Below are positions 54,060 through 64,000 of a stretch of DNA of 64,000 bases, in pieces. Origin of the DNA: Chelydra serpentina (lineage: Eukaryota; Chordata; Testudines; Chelydridae); assembly GCA_037349315.1 (NCBI GenBank), contig JBAIAC010000008.1, positions 124,370,001 through 124,434,000 on the forward strand, read 5' to 3'. The notes beneath the pieces were generated by a model. It was not told the DNA's origin and did no database searches. It saw nothing but the letters and a program-made list of their open reading frames with translations. How positions within the stretch are numbered: position 1 is the first letter of the stretch; each line of letters begins with the position of its first letter. Both the position numbers and the translations under genes were made by a program.

Positions 54060-54602
54060 CAGTCCCAGAATCGCAAATGAGCTCCAGCATGGAGCGAATG
54101 AGAGACACTGGATCTGATTGCTGTATGGGGAGAGGAATCTGCAGGCAGAACTCCAATCCAGCGAAGAAATGCTGATATATATGCCAAAATCTCACAGGAC
54201 ATGGTGGACAGAGGCTACATCAGGGACACACAGGAGCTCAGGCAAGCCTACCAAAAGACAAAGGAGGCAAATGGTTGCTCCGGGTCAGAGCCCCAGATAT
54301 GCTGCTTCTATGATCAGCTGCGTGGCATTCTAGCGGGGGACCGCACCACTACCCCACCACTGTCAGTGGACACCTGCAAGGGGGGAGCCTCATGCAACAC
54401 AGAGGAGGGTTTTGTGGATGAGGAGGAGGAGGAAAACGCGAAGCAGGCAAGCAGAGAATCCGTTCTCCCCAGCAGCCAGGACCTTTTCATCACCCTGGAG
54501 CCAATACCCCCGGAGGGCGTATTGTTCCCAGGCCCTGAAGGCAGAGAAGGCACATTTGTAACTACACTACAGAAGTTAAAAGCAATTGTGTTTAATGTTT
54601 GA
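54060..54602 (+). pseudogene. Harbinger Myb/SANT-like DNA-binding protein, broken
   Basis: The readable part is YAKISQDMVDRGYIRDTQEL-type trihelix text: QDMVDRGYIRDTQELRQAYQ, KTKEANGCSGSEPQICCFYD, QLRGILAGDRTTTPPLSV, followed by an acidic tail (DEEEEENAKQ). The N-terminal helix is in another frame with a stop near 54170. In intact elements this partner binds the termini and brings transposase to the nucleus. Confidence 0.68.
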
Positions 54603-55616
54603 TTTCCCCCTAAACAATTGGGATGCATTCGCGGCCAGTACAGCTACTGGAAAAGTCTGTTAATGTGTCTGGGGATGGAGCGGGAATCCTCCAGAGACAT
54701 CACCATGAGGCTCTCCTGGAGGTACTCTGAAAGCCTTTGCAGAAGGATTCTGGGGAAGGCTGCCTTATTTTGTCCTCCACAGTAGGACACTTTACCATGC
54801 CAAGCCAGTAGCAAGTAGTCTGGAATCACTGAAGCACAAAGCATGGCAGCGAATGGTCCTGGGTTTTGGTTGCTTTCATGCAACATTCGGTTTTTATCTT
54901 TCTGTGTTAGCCTCAGAAGAGTGATATCATTCATGGTCACCTGGTTGAAATAGGGGAATTTTTGTAGGGGAACAGTAATTCCCTCTGTTTGATGATCCCC
55001 GGCACATTAGACCCCAGTCATGCTCAGCTGTTTGCGCTTGGCTAAAAGAGATCATCCCAGAGAATAGCTACATGGGGGCGGGGGTGTTGCACATCCACCC
55101 CGAAACCCACAGCCCCTCCTTTTAAATGGCATCTGCAGGCCCTCCTTTTAAATGGCAAAACCAACCAGCATTGGTTGCTATGGGGAAGGAGGGCGCTGAA
55201 GTTTGAAACCATTCCCACATGCTATGAACGCGGAAGAAGTCAACCCCGCGTACCCTTTGGTTTACCATGGCTGCCTAGAAACTGAATTCTGTTGCCCAGC
55301 CATGTGTGATGTGTCACCATACTGGCAGGCGCTCAATATAAAAGGCAAAATGCGACCGTGTTCCTAAAACACGTGCTGTATGCTGTGAATTGCTTGATTC
55401 ACTGTGAAAGAGTCTTCCTTTTGTTATTAGAAATGTATCTTCTTACATTCTTTTTTTTCTTTTTCCCCCCGCTGAAGCTGCAAATGTTTATATGCTCCCC
55501 GTATCAACTCTGTCCCTGAGGTTATCACAGATTGGAAGGCAAAAAAACCGCACTCGTGCTGACATGTTTTCAGAGCTCATGCAGCCCTCTCTCACTGATA
55601 GGTCACAGCTGAATGC
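54603..55616. other. Harbinger interior, non-coding
   Basis: Between the two genes. A duplicated TCCTTTTAAATGGCA at 55117-55131 and 55143-55157 is the only structure seen. Confidence 0.4.
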
Positions 55617-55780
55617 ATGGAGCATTCGGTGGCAGAATCCAGGAAAGCATATAGTGAGCGTGAACAGAACATGCAGGAGGAGATGCTGAGGCTAATGGGG
55701 GAGCAAATGGACATGATGAGGCGTCTGCTGGAGCTGCAGGAAAAGCAACTAGAGTACAGACCCCCGCTGCATGCATTGTG
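55617..55780 (+). pseudogene. Coiled-coil tail of the Harbinger Myb-like protein
   Basis: Encodes a heptad-rich helix, SREKA-type charged text: RKAYSEREQNMQEEMLRLMG, EQMDMMRRLLELQEKQLEYR, then PPLHALCN. Such a coiled coil closes the Myb-like protein in related elements, here displaced by a long non-coding stretch. It may be a separate exon. Confidence 0.5.
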
Positions 55781-56201
55781 TAACTGCCTGCCCTCCTCCC
55801 CAAGTTCCATATCCTCCTCACCCAGATGCCCACGAATGCGGGGGATGTGGGGAGGGTGGGGGAGAGGCGAGGCTCTGGGCACCCAGCCACTCAACACCAG
55901 AGGATGGCCCAAGCACCAGAAAGCTGTCATTCAAACAGCTTTGATTTGCAGTGTCGCTACAATAAGCAATGTGGCCTTGTCCTTCTGTCCTCCCGCACCC
56001 GACCCGGGCTACCTTTTACTAATCAGCGTTGTCAGTCATCTCCCTTTAAAAATAAAATAAATAAAGAATGAATGGATTCAAAACAGTATGGAATTTATTT
56101 CCTGTGTCACATGTGGTCGAAGGGGGGAGAGGGATTAGTTTACAGGGAAGTACATTAACCAAACGGGGTGGCTTTGCATCAAGGACAAACACACAAAACT
56201 G

Positions 56202-57560
56202 TCACCCCGTAGCCTGGTCAGTTATGAAACTGTTTTTCAAAGCCTCTCTGATGCGCAGCACACCTAGCTGTGCTCTTCTAATTTCCCTGGTATTTGGGTG
56301 TCCAAAATTGGCCGCCAGGCGATTTTCCTCCACTTTCCACCCCGCCATAAACGTCTCCCCGTAACTCTCACAGATATTATGGAGCACACAGCAAACAGCA
56401 ATAACGATGGGAATAGTGGTTTCGCTGAGGTCTAACCTAGTCAGCAAACAGCGCCAGTGCCCTTTTAAACGTCTAAAAGCACATTCTACCACCATTCTGC
56501 ACTTGCTCAACCTATAGTTGAACTGCTCCTTACTGCTGTCCAGGTTGCCTGTGTATGGCTTCATGAGTCATGGGAGCAAAGGGTAGGCTGGGTCTCCAAG
56601 GATAACTATTGGCATTTCAACATCCCCAACAGTAATTTTCTGGTCTGGGAAGTAAGTCCCTTCTTGCAGCTGTTCAAATAGCCTGGAGTTCCTAAAGATG
56701 CGAGCGTCATGCACCTTTCCCGACCATCCCACGTTGATGTCAGTGAAATGGCCCTTGTGATCCACCAGTGCTTACAACACCATTGAGAAGTACCCCTTGC
56801 GGTTTATGTACTGTTTGGCAAGGTGGTCCAGTGCCAAGATAGGGATATGCGTTCCATTGCCCCACCACAGTTCGGGAACCCCATTGCAGTAAAGCCATCC
56901 ACTATGACCTGCACATTTCCCAGAGTCACTACCCTTGTTAGCAGAAGGTTATTGATTGCCTTGGCTACTTGGATCACAGCAGCCCCCATGGTAGATTTGC
57001 TCACTCCAAATTGATTCCCGACTGACCGGTAGCAGTCAGGCATTGCAAGCTTCCAGAGAGCTATGGCCACTCACTTCTCAACTGTCAGGGCAGCTCTCAT
57101 CTTGGTATTTCTGCGCTTCAGGGGAAAGCAACGCACAAAGTTCCATGAAAGTGGCCTTACGCATGTGAAAGTTTTGCAGCCACTTGGAATCATCCCATAT
57201 CTGCAACACTATGCACTCCCATTAGTCTGTGCTTGTTTGCCGTGCCCAGAATCGGCATTCCACTGTATCAACATGCCCCAATGTCGCCATTATATCCCAA
57301 TTGCCACATCCCATGCTTTCAGGAATGTCTGTGTCCATGTCCTCCTCACAATCTTCCTTGTCCTGGCGGCTCCTAGCTAGGCTCTGCACATACTGCAGGA
57401 TAATACGCGAGGTATTTACAATGCTCACAAAAGCTGTGCACAGCTGAGCGGGATCCATGCTTGCCGTGCTATGGCGTTTGCACAGATGACCCAGGAAAAA
57501 AGGCGCGAAACGATTGTTTGCCGTTGCTTTCAAGGCGAGAGGGAGGGAGGGAGGGGACAC
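56202..57560 (-). pseudogene. PIF/Harbinger DDE transposase, broken
   Basis: On the - strand: an N-terminal part to about 57222; a helix-turn-helix region (YRSVGNQFGVSKSTMGAAVI, about 57025); a frameshift near 56850, exactly where the first catalytic Asp motif should be; then ALDHLAKQYINRKG, a TAA stop near 56776, DHKGHFTDINVGWSGKVHDA (second Asp region), GDPAYPLLP, a TGA stop at 56566-56568, and finally the Glu box CRMVVECAFRRLKGHWRC. Order and spacing match the family. One frameshift and two stops inactivate it. Confidence 0.82.
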
Positions 57561-57829
57561 TGACCACGTGTATCCAAAACTACCTGTGACAATGTTTTTG
57601 CCCCATCAGGCATTGGGAGCTTAACTCAGTATTCCAATGGGCAGCAGGGACTGTGGGATAGCTACCCACAGTGCACCACTCCATGAGTCAATGCTAGCCA
57701 CGGTATTGAGGACACACTCTGCCTACCTAATGCGCTTAGTGGGGACACACACGATCGACTGTATAAAATCACTTACTAAAGATGGACTTCTATAAAATCG
57801 ACCTAATTTCGTAGTTAGACATGCCCTTA

Positions 57830-58407
57830 GAGTCCACTTCCCTTGCTCCAGGGCCTCTTTTATTATTCATACACAGTGGAACAGCTTCAACAGGAGAGAC
57901 TGAGGGCTATATCCCATAGCCTTGTGGTTAGTGCTGGGAACCCCTGTTTAAATCCTTTCTCTGTTTTAGGCAGAGCGGGGAATTGAACTGGGTCTTCCAC
58001 ATCCTGCATGAATGCAGTAATCACTGAGATCAAAGTTGCAAGGAGGGGACCACTTCATCCTCTAGCCAGATTTTCTGATCTGGCAGGCAGCCTCTGAGCA
58101 CACCTATTAATTTGGGCCCACAGGTGCTCCTCTGGTTATCTCCTCTATTTTCCCCCAGTTCATGGATTGCTGTGGAGCTTAGGCAGGAGATAGGCATCCA
58201 GATGCCTAGCATGAGGCAGCAGTATGCACGTCCAGAGGCAGAAACATAGGCCCCTGGGGAACCTTTACTGCAAACGTTTAGGTTCTGAGCGAGTTTAGCT
58301 GTCCATAGGGTCAGGCAGCAGCCAAACACCAATTTTTGGGGTTGCAGTGGTGCCTAAAACTAAATCTGGAGTTTTGGCAGCTAAATATCTTTGTGGATCT
58401 GGGTCTA
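57830..58407. mobile_element. Foldback element, right arm
   Basis: Resumes after the Harbinger insertion and ends GTGGATCTGGGTCTA, inverse to the left arm's start. It contains TAGCCTTGTGGTTAG (A-box-like, 57918) and TGTTTAAATCC (B-box-like, 57946) on the + strand, followed by an opposing GAATTGAACTGGGTC, so this arm too is an inverted tRNA-like dimer. Confidence 0.68.
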
Positions 58408-58770
58408 AATGCTTCAGAGGAAGATGTTAGCAGCCCCTCCCTCATTAGATTTTATCCCAATCTCTAATAGTTAGAGATTGGCTTAAGACCTGAAGCATGA
58501 GGTTTAATATCCTTTCTACAATGTTTGTTATTAATTATTATAACTCTGGACATTCTTGATAACTGTCCAATCCCTTTTTTAATCTTATTATGTTCTTGGC
58601 CTCAGTGACTCCCTGTGTGCAATGAGTTCCACAGTTCAATCACAAGCAGTGTGAAAAAGTATTTCCTTTTATCAGCCTTGAATTTCATACCTGTTAATTT
58701 CATTGACCATGTCCTTATTCTCTGTCTCTTTCCTTGCCCACTTCCTGACTGCCGGGAGTTACCTCCGGTA
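58408..58770 (-). repeat. CR1-type fragment, right of nest
   Basis: AATGCTTCAGAGGAAG continues the text cut at 52992. It is followed by the antisense CR1 segment GAGTTCCACAGTTCAATCAC, GTGTGAAAAAGTATTTCCTT, CCTGTTAATTTCATTGACCA, TGTCCTTATTCTCTG. The old host of the nested insertions. Confidence 0.65.
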
Positions 58771-61009
58771 GCAATTCCAGTCTATTTGCTCTGCAAACCC
58801 ACTGGTCCTTCACATTCAGTTTGCTCTGTTTGAAAGCAAGCAGTGCAAGAGGAGTTGAACCCAGACCCCTGGACTCCTCAAGTTTTACATAGGAAGGCTG
58901 TAAGTGTCTTTTGAGCCACAGGTTGGAGTCATTGCTTTAAGAATGAAGTCCATTGTGTGTATAGACACAATGGAAGCCAGTGATCCAGCAGAACCACCAA
59001 TGTTCCACTTCATGAGAGGGTCATGGGCAATGGAGCTGGGTACCAGACCCATTCCACCATGTTGGTCAGCATAAAGGCGTTTGAAGGTGGAGGGAAGCCA
59101 GATCCAATGGCTACAGGATTTAGTGGTTCCAGTGGCTACAAAATCCAACACAGATGGTATACAATGGTCCTGGCCCTTACCTCACTCCCTGAGGGTTGGA
59201 AATGCATTCCTTCCAGCTGTCCAAGTCTGGCTCAGGCTAGTTTACACAGCCCATTTACTCTGGCTTTCCGCAAGTGTTGTGAATTTCACCCTGTAGCAGT
59301 TTTAGTGCCCTGTGATTAGACACAGTAAAACTGACAAGGACTCTGAGCATCTTAACATTCAAAATATAAGGCTGGATATCTAATTTTTGGGGGTTTTGTT
59401 TTAACTCACAGGAACAAATACCCCAAATTAGAAACAGACATTGAGCAGCGGCTCTCCAGCGCTTCAAGAGAAATACAAAACATTTGCAAGACAAGATTAT
59501 TTTTTGGCAGCATAGCTGTATCCATAGTTTAAATCCTCATTTACTCAGTGCACATATTTACTGCTGCAAGTGGAATAATTACTGCTTGAAAACCATTACT
59601 CAGTCCAAGAAATGATGAATGCCTCAATTTTCTAAAAATATGAATCTCAAAAGCTGTTTTGATTTTACATCTTCCTTTACTTTCATTTTGAAGGTTTAAG
59701 TGGAAGATAATAGTGGTGATGAAGAGCTATCATTTAGCAGCATGGGTCGGAATGTAACATACTCCTGTAAAGGATTCCAAAATAATGGTGCTGCTGTGAT
59801 AGATTAAGGACCTCATGGTGCCTTTAAAGTGCAGCCTTTCATTGTGGGCAGCGTGGAGCCGCATTGTCTCATGGGGAGGGATTCCTCACTGAGCACCCTG
59901 GTGCTCTTGAGGGTGTGCAGGCCATATTAGCAGGGGGCAGCAGCCTAAAGGATTCCCTGATGCACCTGCCTTGCTTTGAAGGCCAGTATGGAGAAGTAGA
60001 CCATGCCCCCACCTCCTCCATCCAGCCTGCAGTTGTGGCTGGCCCTTAACAGGTGTCAAGCAAGTGGGGGAAAGGCTCTTTGTGCTCTCCTTCCATGCAC
60101 CTGTGTAAGAGCCCGTCACATTCTGACCCTACATGCCTGATCTGTGTTTCATAATCTACATCTGGTCATAATTCTCATTTATTTTAAACCTTGCATTAAT
60201 CTTTAGTGACTCCTCCAGCCAGTTGAGTTGCAGAGATAGGTTGTGAAGGCAGCAGTAAAGTATGGACAGGTTGGTGTTAAACTAAGAGTAAAGGGAAAGC
60301 AAGGGGTGATGCCTGGGGCTCCAAAAGGTGTTCAAAAGATCCCCAACTTCTCTGGGATAAAAATGACAAAATAAATGAGGGTTGGAGAAAAGAGTCTTGG
60401 GTCTGAATTAATTAATCTGTGAAGAAACAGATGATGTTTTAAGTACCTGACAGCAGCTCTAATGGATTCATCCAAAGCCCATTGAAATCACTGGGAGTTT
60501 TTCCACTGACTTCAGTCAGTTTTGGATCTGGACCTAAAATAGTATAGTTCTTGCTCTGATATAATAATTCCAATTAAACAGCAAGATTATCTATTCTTGT
60601 TAAAGTTTTATCAGCCCAATATTGCAGAGGGTAATTTGCTGGAAGTCAATTGTCATAACAGCTATATTAAACATTGTAGATCTTCTTTAGGGCCAAGTTT
60701 TCAAAGAGGGATCTAGATTTTGTATCTTTAATTTTGAATGGTCAAAAGCAGGTAGTTAAACCATCTAACTAATTTATTTACAAATATATCTGGGTGGCTT
60801 ATCCCTGCAATTGCTTGAGCAAATTTAAAAGTGGTTTTTGAATATTAGACACCCTAATCATTTTTGTGTCACTCTTTGGACAAATGATACCAAGTTAACA
60901 AATGCAAGTAAACTGAGATTCTTGCTCTGCCTTTTATTTTTGTATATTTGTATTTATCTTTTTCTAATATTTAACAGGAGAACTAAAACAAACATCTGCT
61001 CTCTTTCAG
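58771..61009. other. Intron, mostly unassigned
   Basis: 58845-58890 has GAGTTGAACCCAGACCCCTG, an antisense MIR-like head. A GACTTCAGTCAGTTTTGG-type dispersed repeat lies near 60505. No gene. Confidence 0.4.
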
Positions 61010-61165
61010 GGATAAATTTAGGGACTACTTCCAAGACTTCAACAAGGCCTTTTATAAATTGGATAAAAATAAAGATGGCTATATAACAGTAGATGACCTA
61101 CACAGGATGCTGCAAGAATTCAACTATTATCTTGATGATGAACAGTTCAACAGTCTTCTAAACAG
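61010..61165 (+). CDS. EFCAB6: EFCAB6 exon e14 (EF-hand)
   Basis: Acceptor TGCTCTCTTTCAG, donor AACAG/GTTTTT (weak after GT). The first base completes Lys from e13. Encodes DKFRDYFQDFNKAFYKLDKN, KDGYITVDDLHRMLQEF, then LDDEQFNSLLN. Loop DKNKDGYITVDD is near-canonical with Asp at 12. It is the last exon in the window; the next must begin with one base completing an Arg-type codon. Confidence 0.87.
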
Positions 61166-62429
61166 GTTTTTATGATTATATCATAGGTCTCTCTTTTGTC
61201 CCAAGCCAATAAAGGACTTAAGTATGCGCTTTACTTTAAGAAAATAAGTAGTCTTATTAAAGCCCATGCAATTACACACATGCTTAAAGGTGCCCATGTG
61301 CTGAAGTGCTATGCTCGATCAGGGTTGGTTCTGGGGATAAGTAGGATGGAAATAACTTTTTAGATAAAATTAAAAACAGATTAATTTACTCTGTCTTCCT
61401 CATACCATTAGTGTTGTAACAACTTAAATGCTTTTCAAATCAAGCTGATTATTTGAGGAAATTAAGCAGATCTGAAAATAGGTCAGTTTTTTTAGTGTAT
61501 TTTAAAATTGGTATTTAAATTATTAGTTTTATTTAATTAAATAAAAAAGAGTGGAGGGGGGACCCTGAAAAACCAGAAATTGAATCATATCAGGATAAAA
61601 AGTATTAATTTTCAAATGCTACTGCTATGCAAATGCATACATTGTGTATTGTGTTTTAATATCCTGAAGTAATAGCAAGAAATAGAATCTCTTTTATAAA
61701 GTCTATAGAACACTTAGGACCTAATCTAGTAGAAAATATCCGTAGCTTTCTGCACTTCACAAGCCCCTGAAGTGACATCCCTATGTGGCTCTGCTTTATG
61801 TTCTCATAACACTGTTAGACCAGACTCTTTAAAAAGAAATTACAAAATCTTTTCTCAGTTCACCTTTTGTTGAGTGATCAACTTTTTATGAATGGAAACC
61901 CTAATAAGAATCTTCTGCTTGTTTCTTCTTCAAAGACCTCTTGATGATAAACACCTCCATTCATTGTAATTTTGTGCAGATTATTCCTTTCTAGATCCAA
62001 AATAGACTTTTCTAAATAATACAGAGTAGATTAGCATTTGCATTTGGTTTTATTACTAAAATTTTAATATCAACTTGGCAATTTATTTCTCTGCTGAAAT
62101 GGTGTTGATTATTTCCTTTTCCACAGTGTCTCCAGTATTGGAGCCAGCTTGACATTGGTAATATGTGGGAGTGCTCTGCAGCTGCAAGACACAAAATCAG
62201 GGCTCTTGAATGTATTTTTCTTAGTAACGGATATTGGGTCTATGGTTAATTTCTGTTCCAGCCTCTTTTTATAAAGCTTTCTTTTTGTTTAACTGACGCT
62301 CCTCATTAATTAAACATTCTAGTAAGTGGATATTCTGGTGATTGGTGGCATAGGCAGTGGTCCTCAGTGATTTACTGTGAAAAAAGATGACAAAAGTACA
62401 TCACAGTAATTCACTTTCACATACAGGAT
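61166..62429. other. Intron after e14, unassigned
   Basis: AT-rich; no exon with the required phase and no recognised repeat. Confidence 0.4.
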
Positions 62430-62990
62430 ATAAGATTCGCCATGCTGGGTCAGACCATAGTGCAGTCCACTCTGGCACTGGCAAGTTCTTGATGCTTCAG
62501 AGCATATTTTAGCCATTATATCCCTAGCCAAGTGTGCAATGCTGAATGCAGGACAGAAAAAGTCCTCCCTGGCCCCTGTGGTATGAGATTTGCTTGCCTC
62601 TATCAGAGCATGCATACAGTGTCTACAAATGTGGTTACTGGTCATAAAATTATCTAGGCCTATTAAAACTCCACGTACAGTCTCTGAGCCAGATCCTGAT
62701 CTCAATTACCCCAGTGTAAATCTGGAATAATTCCAATGGATTGCACCAGGTTAAGTGGACAGAATCTCTCTGACTGACTTTTGATGGTAAAAAATTCCAT
62801 AAGCTGACTACACTGAATTTCCACTGGGGTAGCTGAGAGCAGAATCTGCCCTTTGATGCTGTGGTTTACTGTGGTAATGAATTCCACAGGTTGACCACAC
62901 AAGTCTGAAGTCTTTTCTCTGATTGTTTTAAATCTACTTGATATCATTTAATTGAATGTTCTTGTCTCATGGGGCAGGGAATAAATAAAT
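62430..62990 (-). repeat. CR1-type fragments, antisense
   Basis: TTCGCCATGCTGGGTCAGAC (62436) and GATGCTTCAGAGCATATTTT are the start of the same antisense CR1 segment as at 52916. GAATTCCACAGGTTGACCAC (62879) with GTTTTAAATCTACTTGATAT is the later part. A dispersed GGATTGCACCAGG-type repeat lies between (62690-62850). Confidence 0.55.
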
Positions 62991-63010
62991 ACATAAATAA
63001 ATAATAATTA
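62979..63010. repeat. (AAAT)n microsatellite
   Basis: Interrupted AAATA/AAAT run following the CR1 tail region. Confidence 0.75.
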
Positions 63011-63798
63011 ATTCCAATCTGCCCCCCTCCGACTCTTCTCCTTCCTGTACTAAACAACCCTTATTTTTGCAGTTTCTCTCCATATGTAAATCATGACTTA
63101 ATTCTCATCTTATGTGCTGAAACATCCTTGAGTAAAAATGAATTTGGTTTTGTAACAAAGTCCTCTGCAAAAAACCCTCAAAATCATATTTTAGAACTCC
63201 TCTTTCCCCATGCTGATATTTGACGCAAAAATGTATTCACTGTTTATACCTGGAGCTATCTATATTTAGATGTGCAGCTCACTGAATTTCTTATATGATG
63301 AAGTACAAAACTCCATAGTCTCTGTGATCTACCAGATATTACACTTGGCAAGCAGATATTTAAAAGGTCTGAGAGGAGATTTGAGAGACTTCAGGCCAGA
63401 CTCTCCAGTGCAACCTGGCCACGAAAGCTTAGCAGGAAATTCCCCTTGTGGAGGGGAACTCTTCACTGGTTGGAGATGGCATCTGCTAGGCCAGACATAT
63501 CACCCTTCAACTCAGTGGGTGTGCCAAGGGAGGAAAGGCATGTATCAGAGGCATAGTGAAGGGGAACTTCAATACACCAGTCCTCCACATCCCCCAGACA
63601 CCTTATGCCAGTGGCTGCTCTCATGGATACCAGAGCCAGATTGGTGCAGGAGCTGTACAAGTGTTCCTTGATAGCCTGCCACCTTGTGCCCAGTGGAGCT
63701 CAGATGCAGGGGACAGTCGAACCCTTCACTTATAAACTCAAGAAAAGCTTTGTATGGAAACTGATTTTGTTTCCTACCATGTCTCATGACTAGAAGGC
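63011..63798. other. Intron, unassigned
   Basis: A moderately GC-rich stretch (63380-63780) with overlapping open frames on both strands but no domain recognised. Confidence 0.35.
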
Positions 63799-63890
63799 AG
63801 TTTATCCAGTGGTTATAGCAGGAGACCGGGAGTCAGAACTCTGGGTTCCATCTGCAGCTGGCACCCTGTGATTTTTGGGGAAGTCACTTA
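63799..63890 (+). repeat. MIR-like SINE
   Basis: GGCAGTTTATCCAGTGGTTA (A-box-like), ACCGGGAGTCAGAACTCTGG, GTTCCATCTGCAGCTGGCAC (B-box-like), then GGGGAAGTCACTTA: the MIR head-to-core order. Confidence 0.6.
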
Positions 63891-64000
63891 GAGTATGTCT
63901 ACACAGCAGCTGGCAGCAAGCTAGCATAATAAAAGCAACAGTGTGGACTTTGTGGCAGTGATTCAAGCTCTCAAGCCCACCCGACCCCCTATGTCCGAGC
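63891..64000. repeat. Start of a small inverted-repeat element, cut by window end
   Basis: GAGTATGTCTACACAGCAGC after TTA resembles the ends of the MITEs at 41657 and 49667. The right end is outside the window. Confidence 0.5.

Larger units (their letters stand above)
53687..57826. mobile_element. PIF/Harbinger DNA transposon (two-gene)
   Basis: Ends GGCCTGGTCTACACTACGAG and CGTAGTTAGACATGCCC are imperfect inverted repeats, bordered by TAA and TTA (target TWA). A shared inner motif GGTCGATTTTATA occurs inverted near both ends. It holds a Myb/SANT-like gene remnant on the + strand and a DDE transposase on the - strand, the standard two-protein layout. Both genes are broken. It sits inside the foldback element. 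Confidence 0.85.
1282..61165 (+). other. EFCAB6: EFCAB6 gene, internal segment (14 exons)
   Basis: Fourteen exons with AG acceptors and GT donors join in one continuous phase (about 2,061 nt, 686 complete codons) without a stop. The product is a chain of EF-hand units, mostly in pairs, matching EFCAB6 (DJ-1-binding protein, about 1,500 residues in mammals), known as an EF-hand protein binding DJ-1 and linked to androgen-receptor repression and testis/flagellar biology. Diagnostic stretches are TPKEFEKLWARYDT, HRVNSTKFHYMTAEE and SELACDQAHYYLVIKAQTRW. Start and stop codons lie outside the window. Exon phase continuity argues for a live gene. Gene assignment rests on remembered family sequence; a protein search would settle it. 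Other EF-hand repeat proteins are the alternative. Confidence 0.82.

Noticed and set aside
54201..54602. Host gene exon on the + strand
   Set aside because: Its text is the Myb/SANT-like partner of PIF/Harbinger and lies within that element's inverted repeats.
61166..64000. Further EFCAB6 exon
   Set aside because: No segment with acceptor, donor, required phase and EF-hand text was found; the next exon is likely beyond the window.

Overview
The window reads as intronic and exonic DNA of a reptile, most likely a cryptodiran turtle. The basis is (i) fourteen short vertebrate-type exons with GT/AG borders, (ii) a tRNA-derived SINE with a CR1-type 3' tail of the kind known from hidden-necked turtles, and (iii) a mix of CR1, L2, DIRS, Penelope-like, Ty3/gypsy, PIF/Harbinger and hAT elements typical of reptile genomes. 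Species cannot be fixed from the sequence. There is no bacterial-type gene, rRNA operon or CRISPR array.

One host gene crosses the whole window on the + strand. Its 14 internal exons (1282-1392 to 61165) join in a single unbroken phase and encode about 686 residues of an EF-hand repeat protein that I identify as EFCAB6 (DJBP). The first and last exons of the gene lie outside. The introns are large and filled with mobile DNA; the 17.8-kb intron 1767-19588 is largely insertions.

Layout. 1-245: relic of a DIRS gag. 1999-2181: tRNA SINE. 2603-8034: GC-rich repeat split by a complete-ended but internally deleted Gmr1-type gypsy element on the - strand (2811-7577, 5-bp target duplication CAAGC). 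9863-17148: a Penelope-like element split by a near-complete DIRS element (10628-17010) that keeps open gag, RT/RNase H and tyrosine recombinase frames, inverted terminal repeats and an internal complementary region. 23475-24082 and 33575-34265: two more Penelope-like copies carrying all or part of a GIY-YIG domain. 24888-25312: hAT non-autonomous element with 8-bp duplication. 30690-33350: L2-like LINE relics plus a 5S-rRNA-derived SINE head. 35978-40079: a second, decayed DIRS copy. 40200-40866 and 47602-48320: LTR-like repeats sharing an end, the second with eight 26-bp tandem units. 43306-44360: CR1 on the - strand. 52916-58770: a three-level nest, CR1 interrupted by an inverted-repeat (foldback) element with tRNA-like modules, itself interrupted by a two-gene PIF/Harbinger transposon. 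61166-64000: CR1 fragments, a MIR-like SINE and the start of a small inverted-repeat element.

The strongest leads are the DIRS element (SR-rich gag, long double-open RT/recombinase overlap, exact empty site readable from the interrupted Penelope copy), the nested foldback/Harbinger locus, and the gypsy copy with integrase before RT and multiple internal deletions. I found no clear sign of a wholly new system; claims of novelty are limited accordingly.
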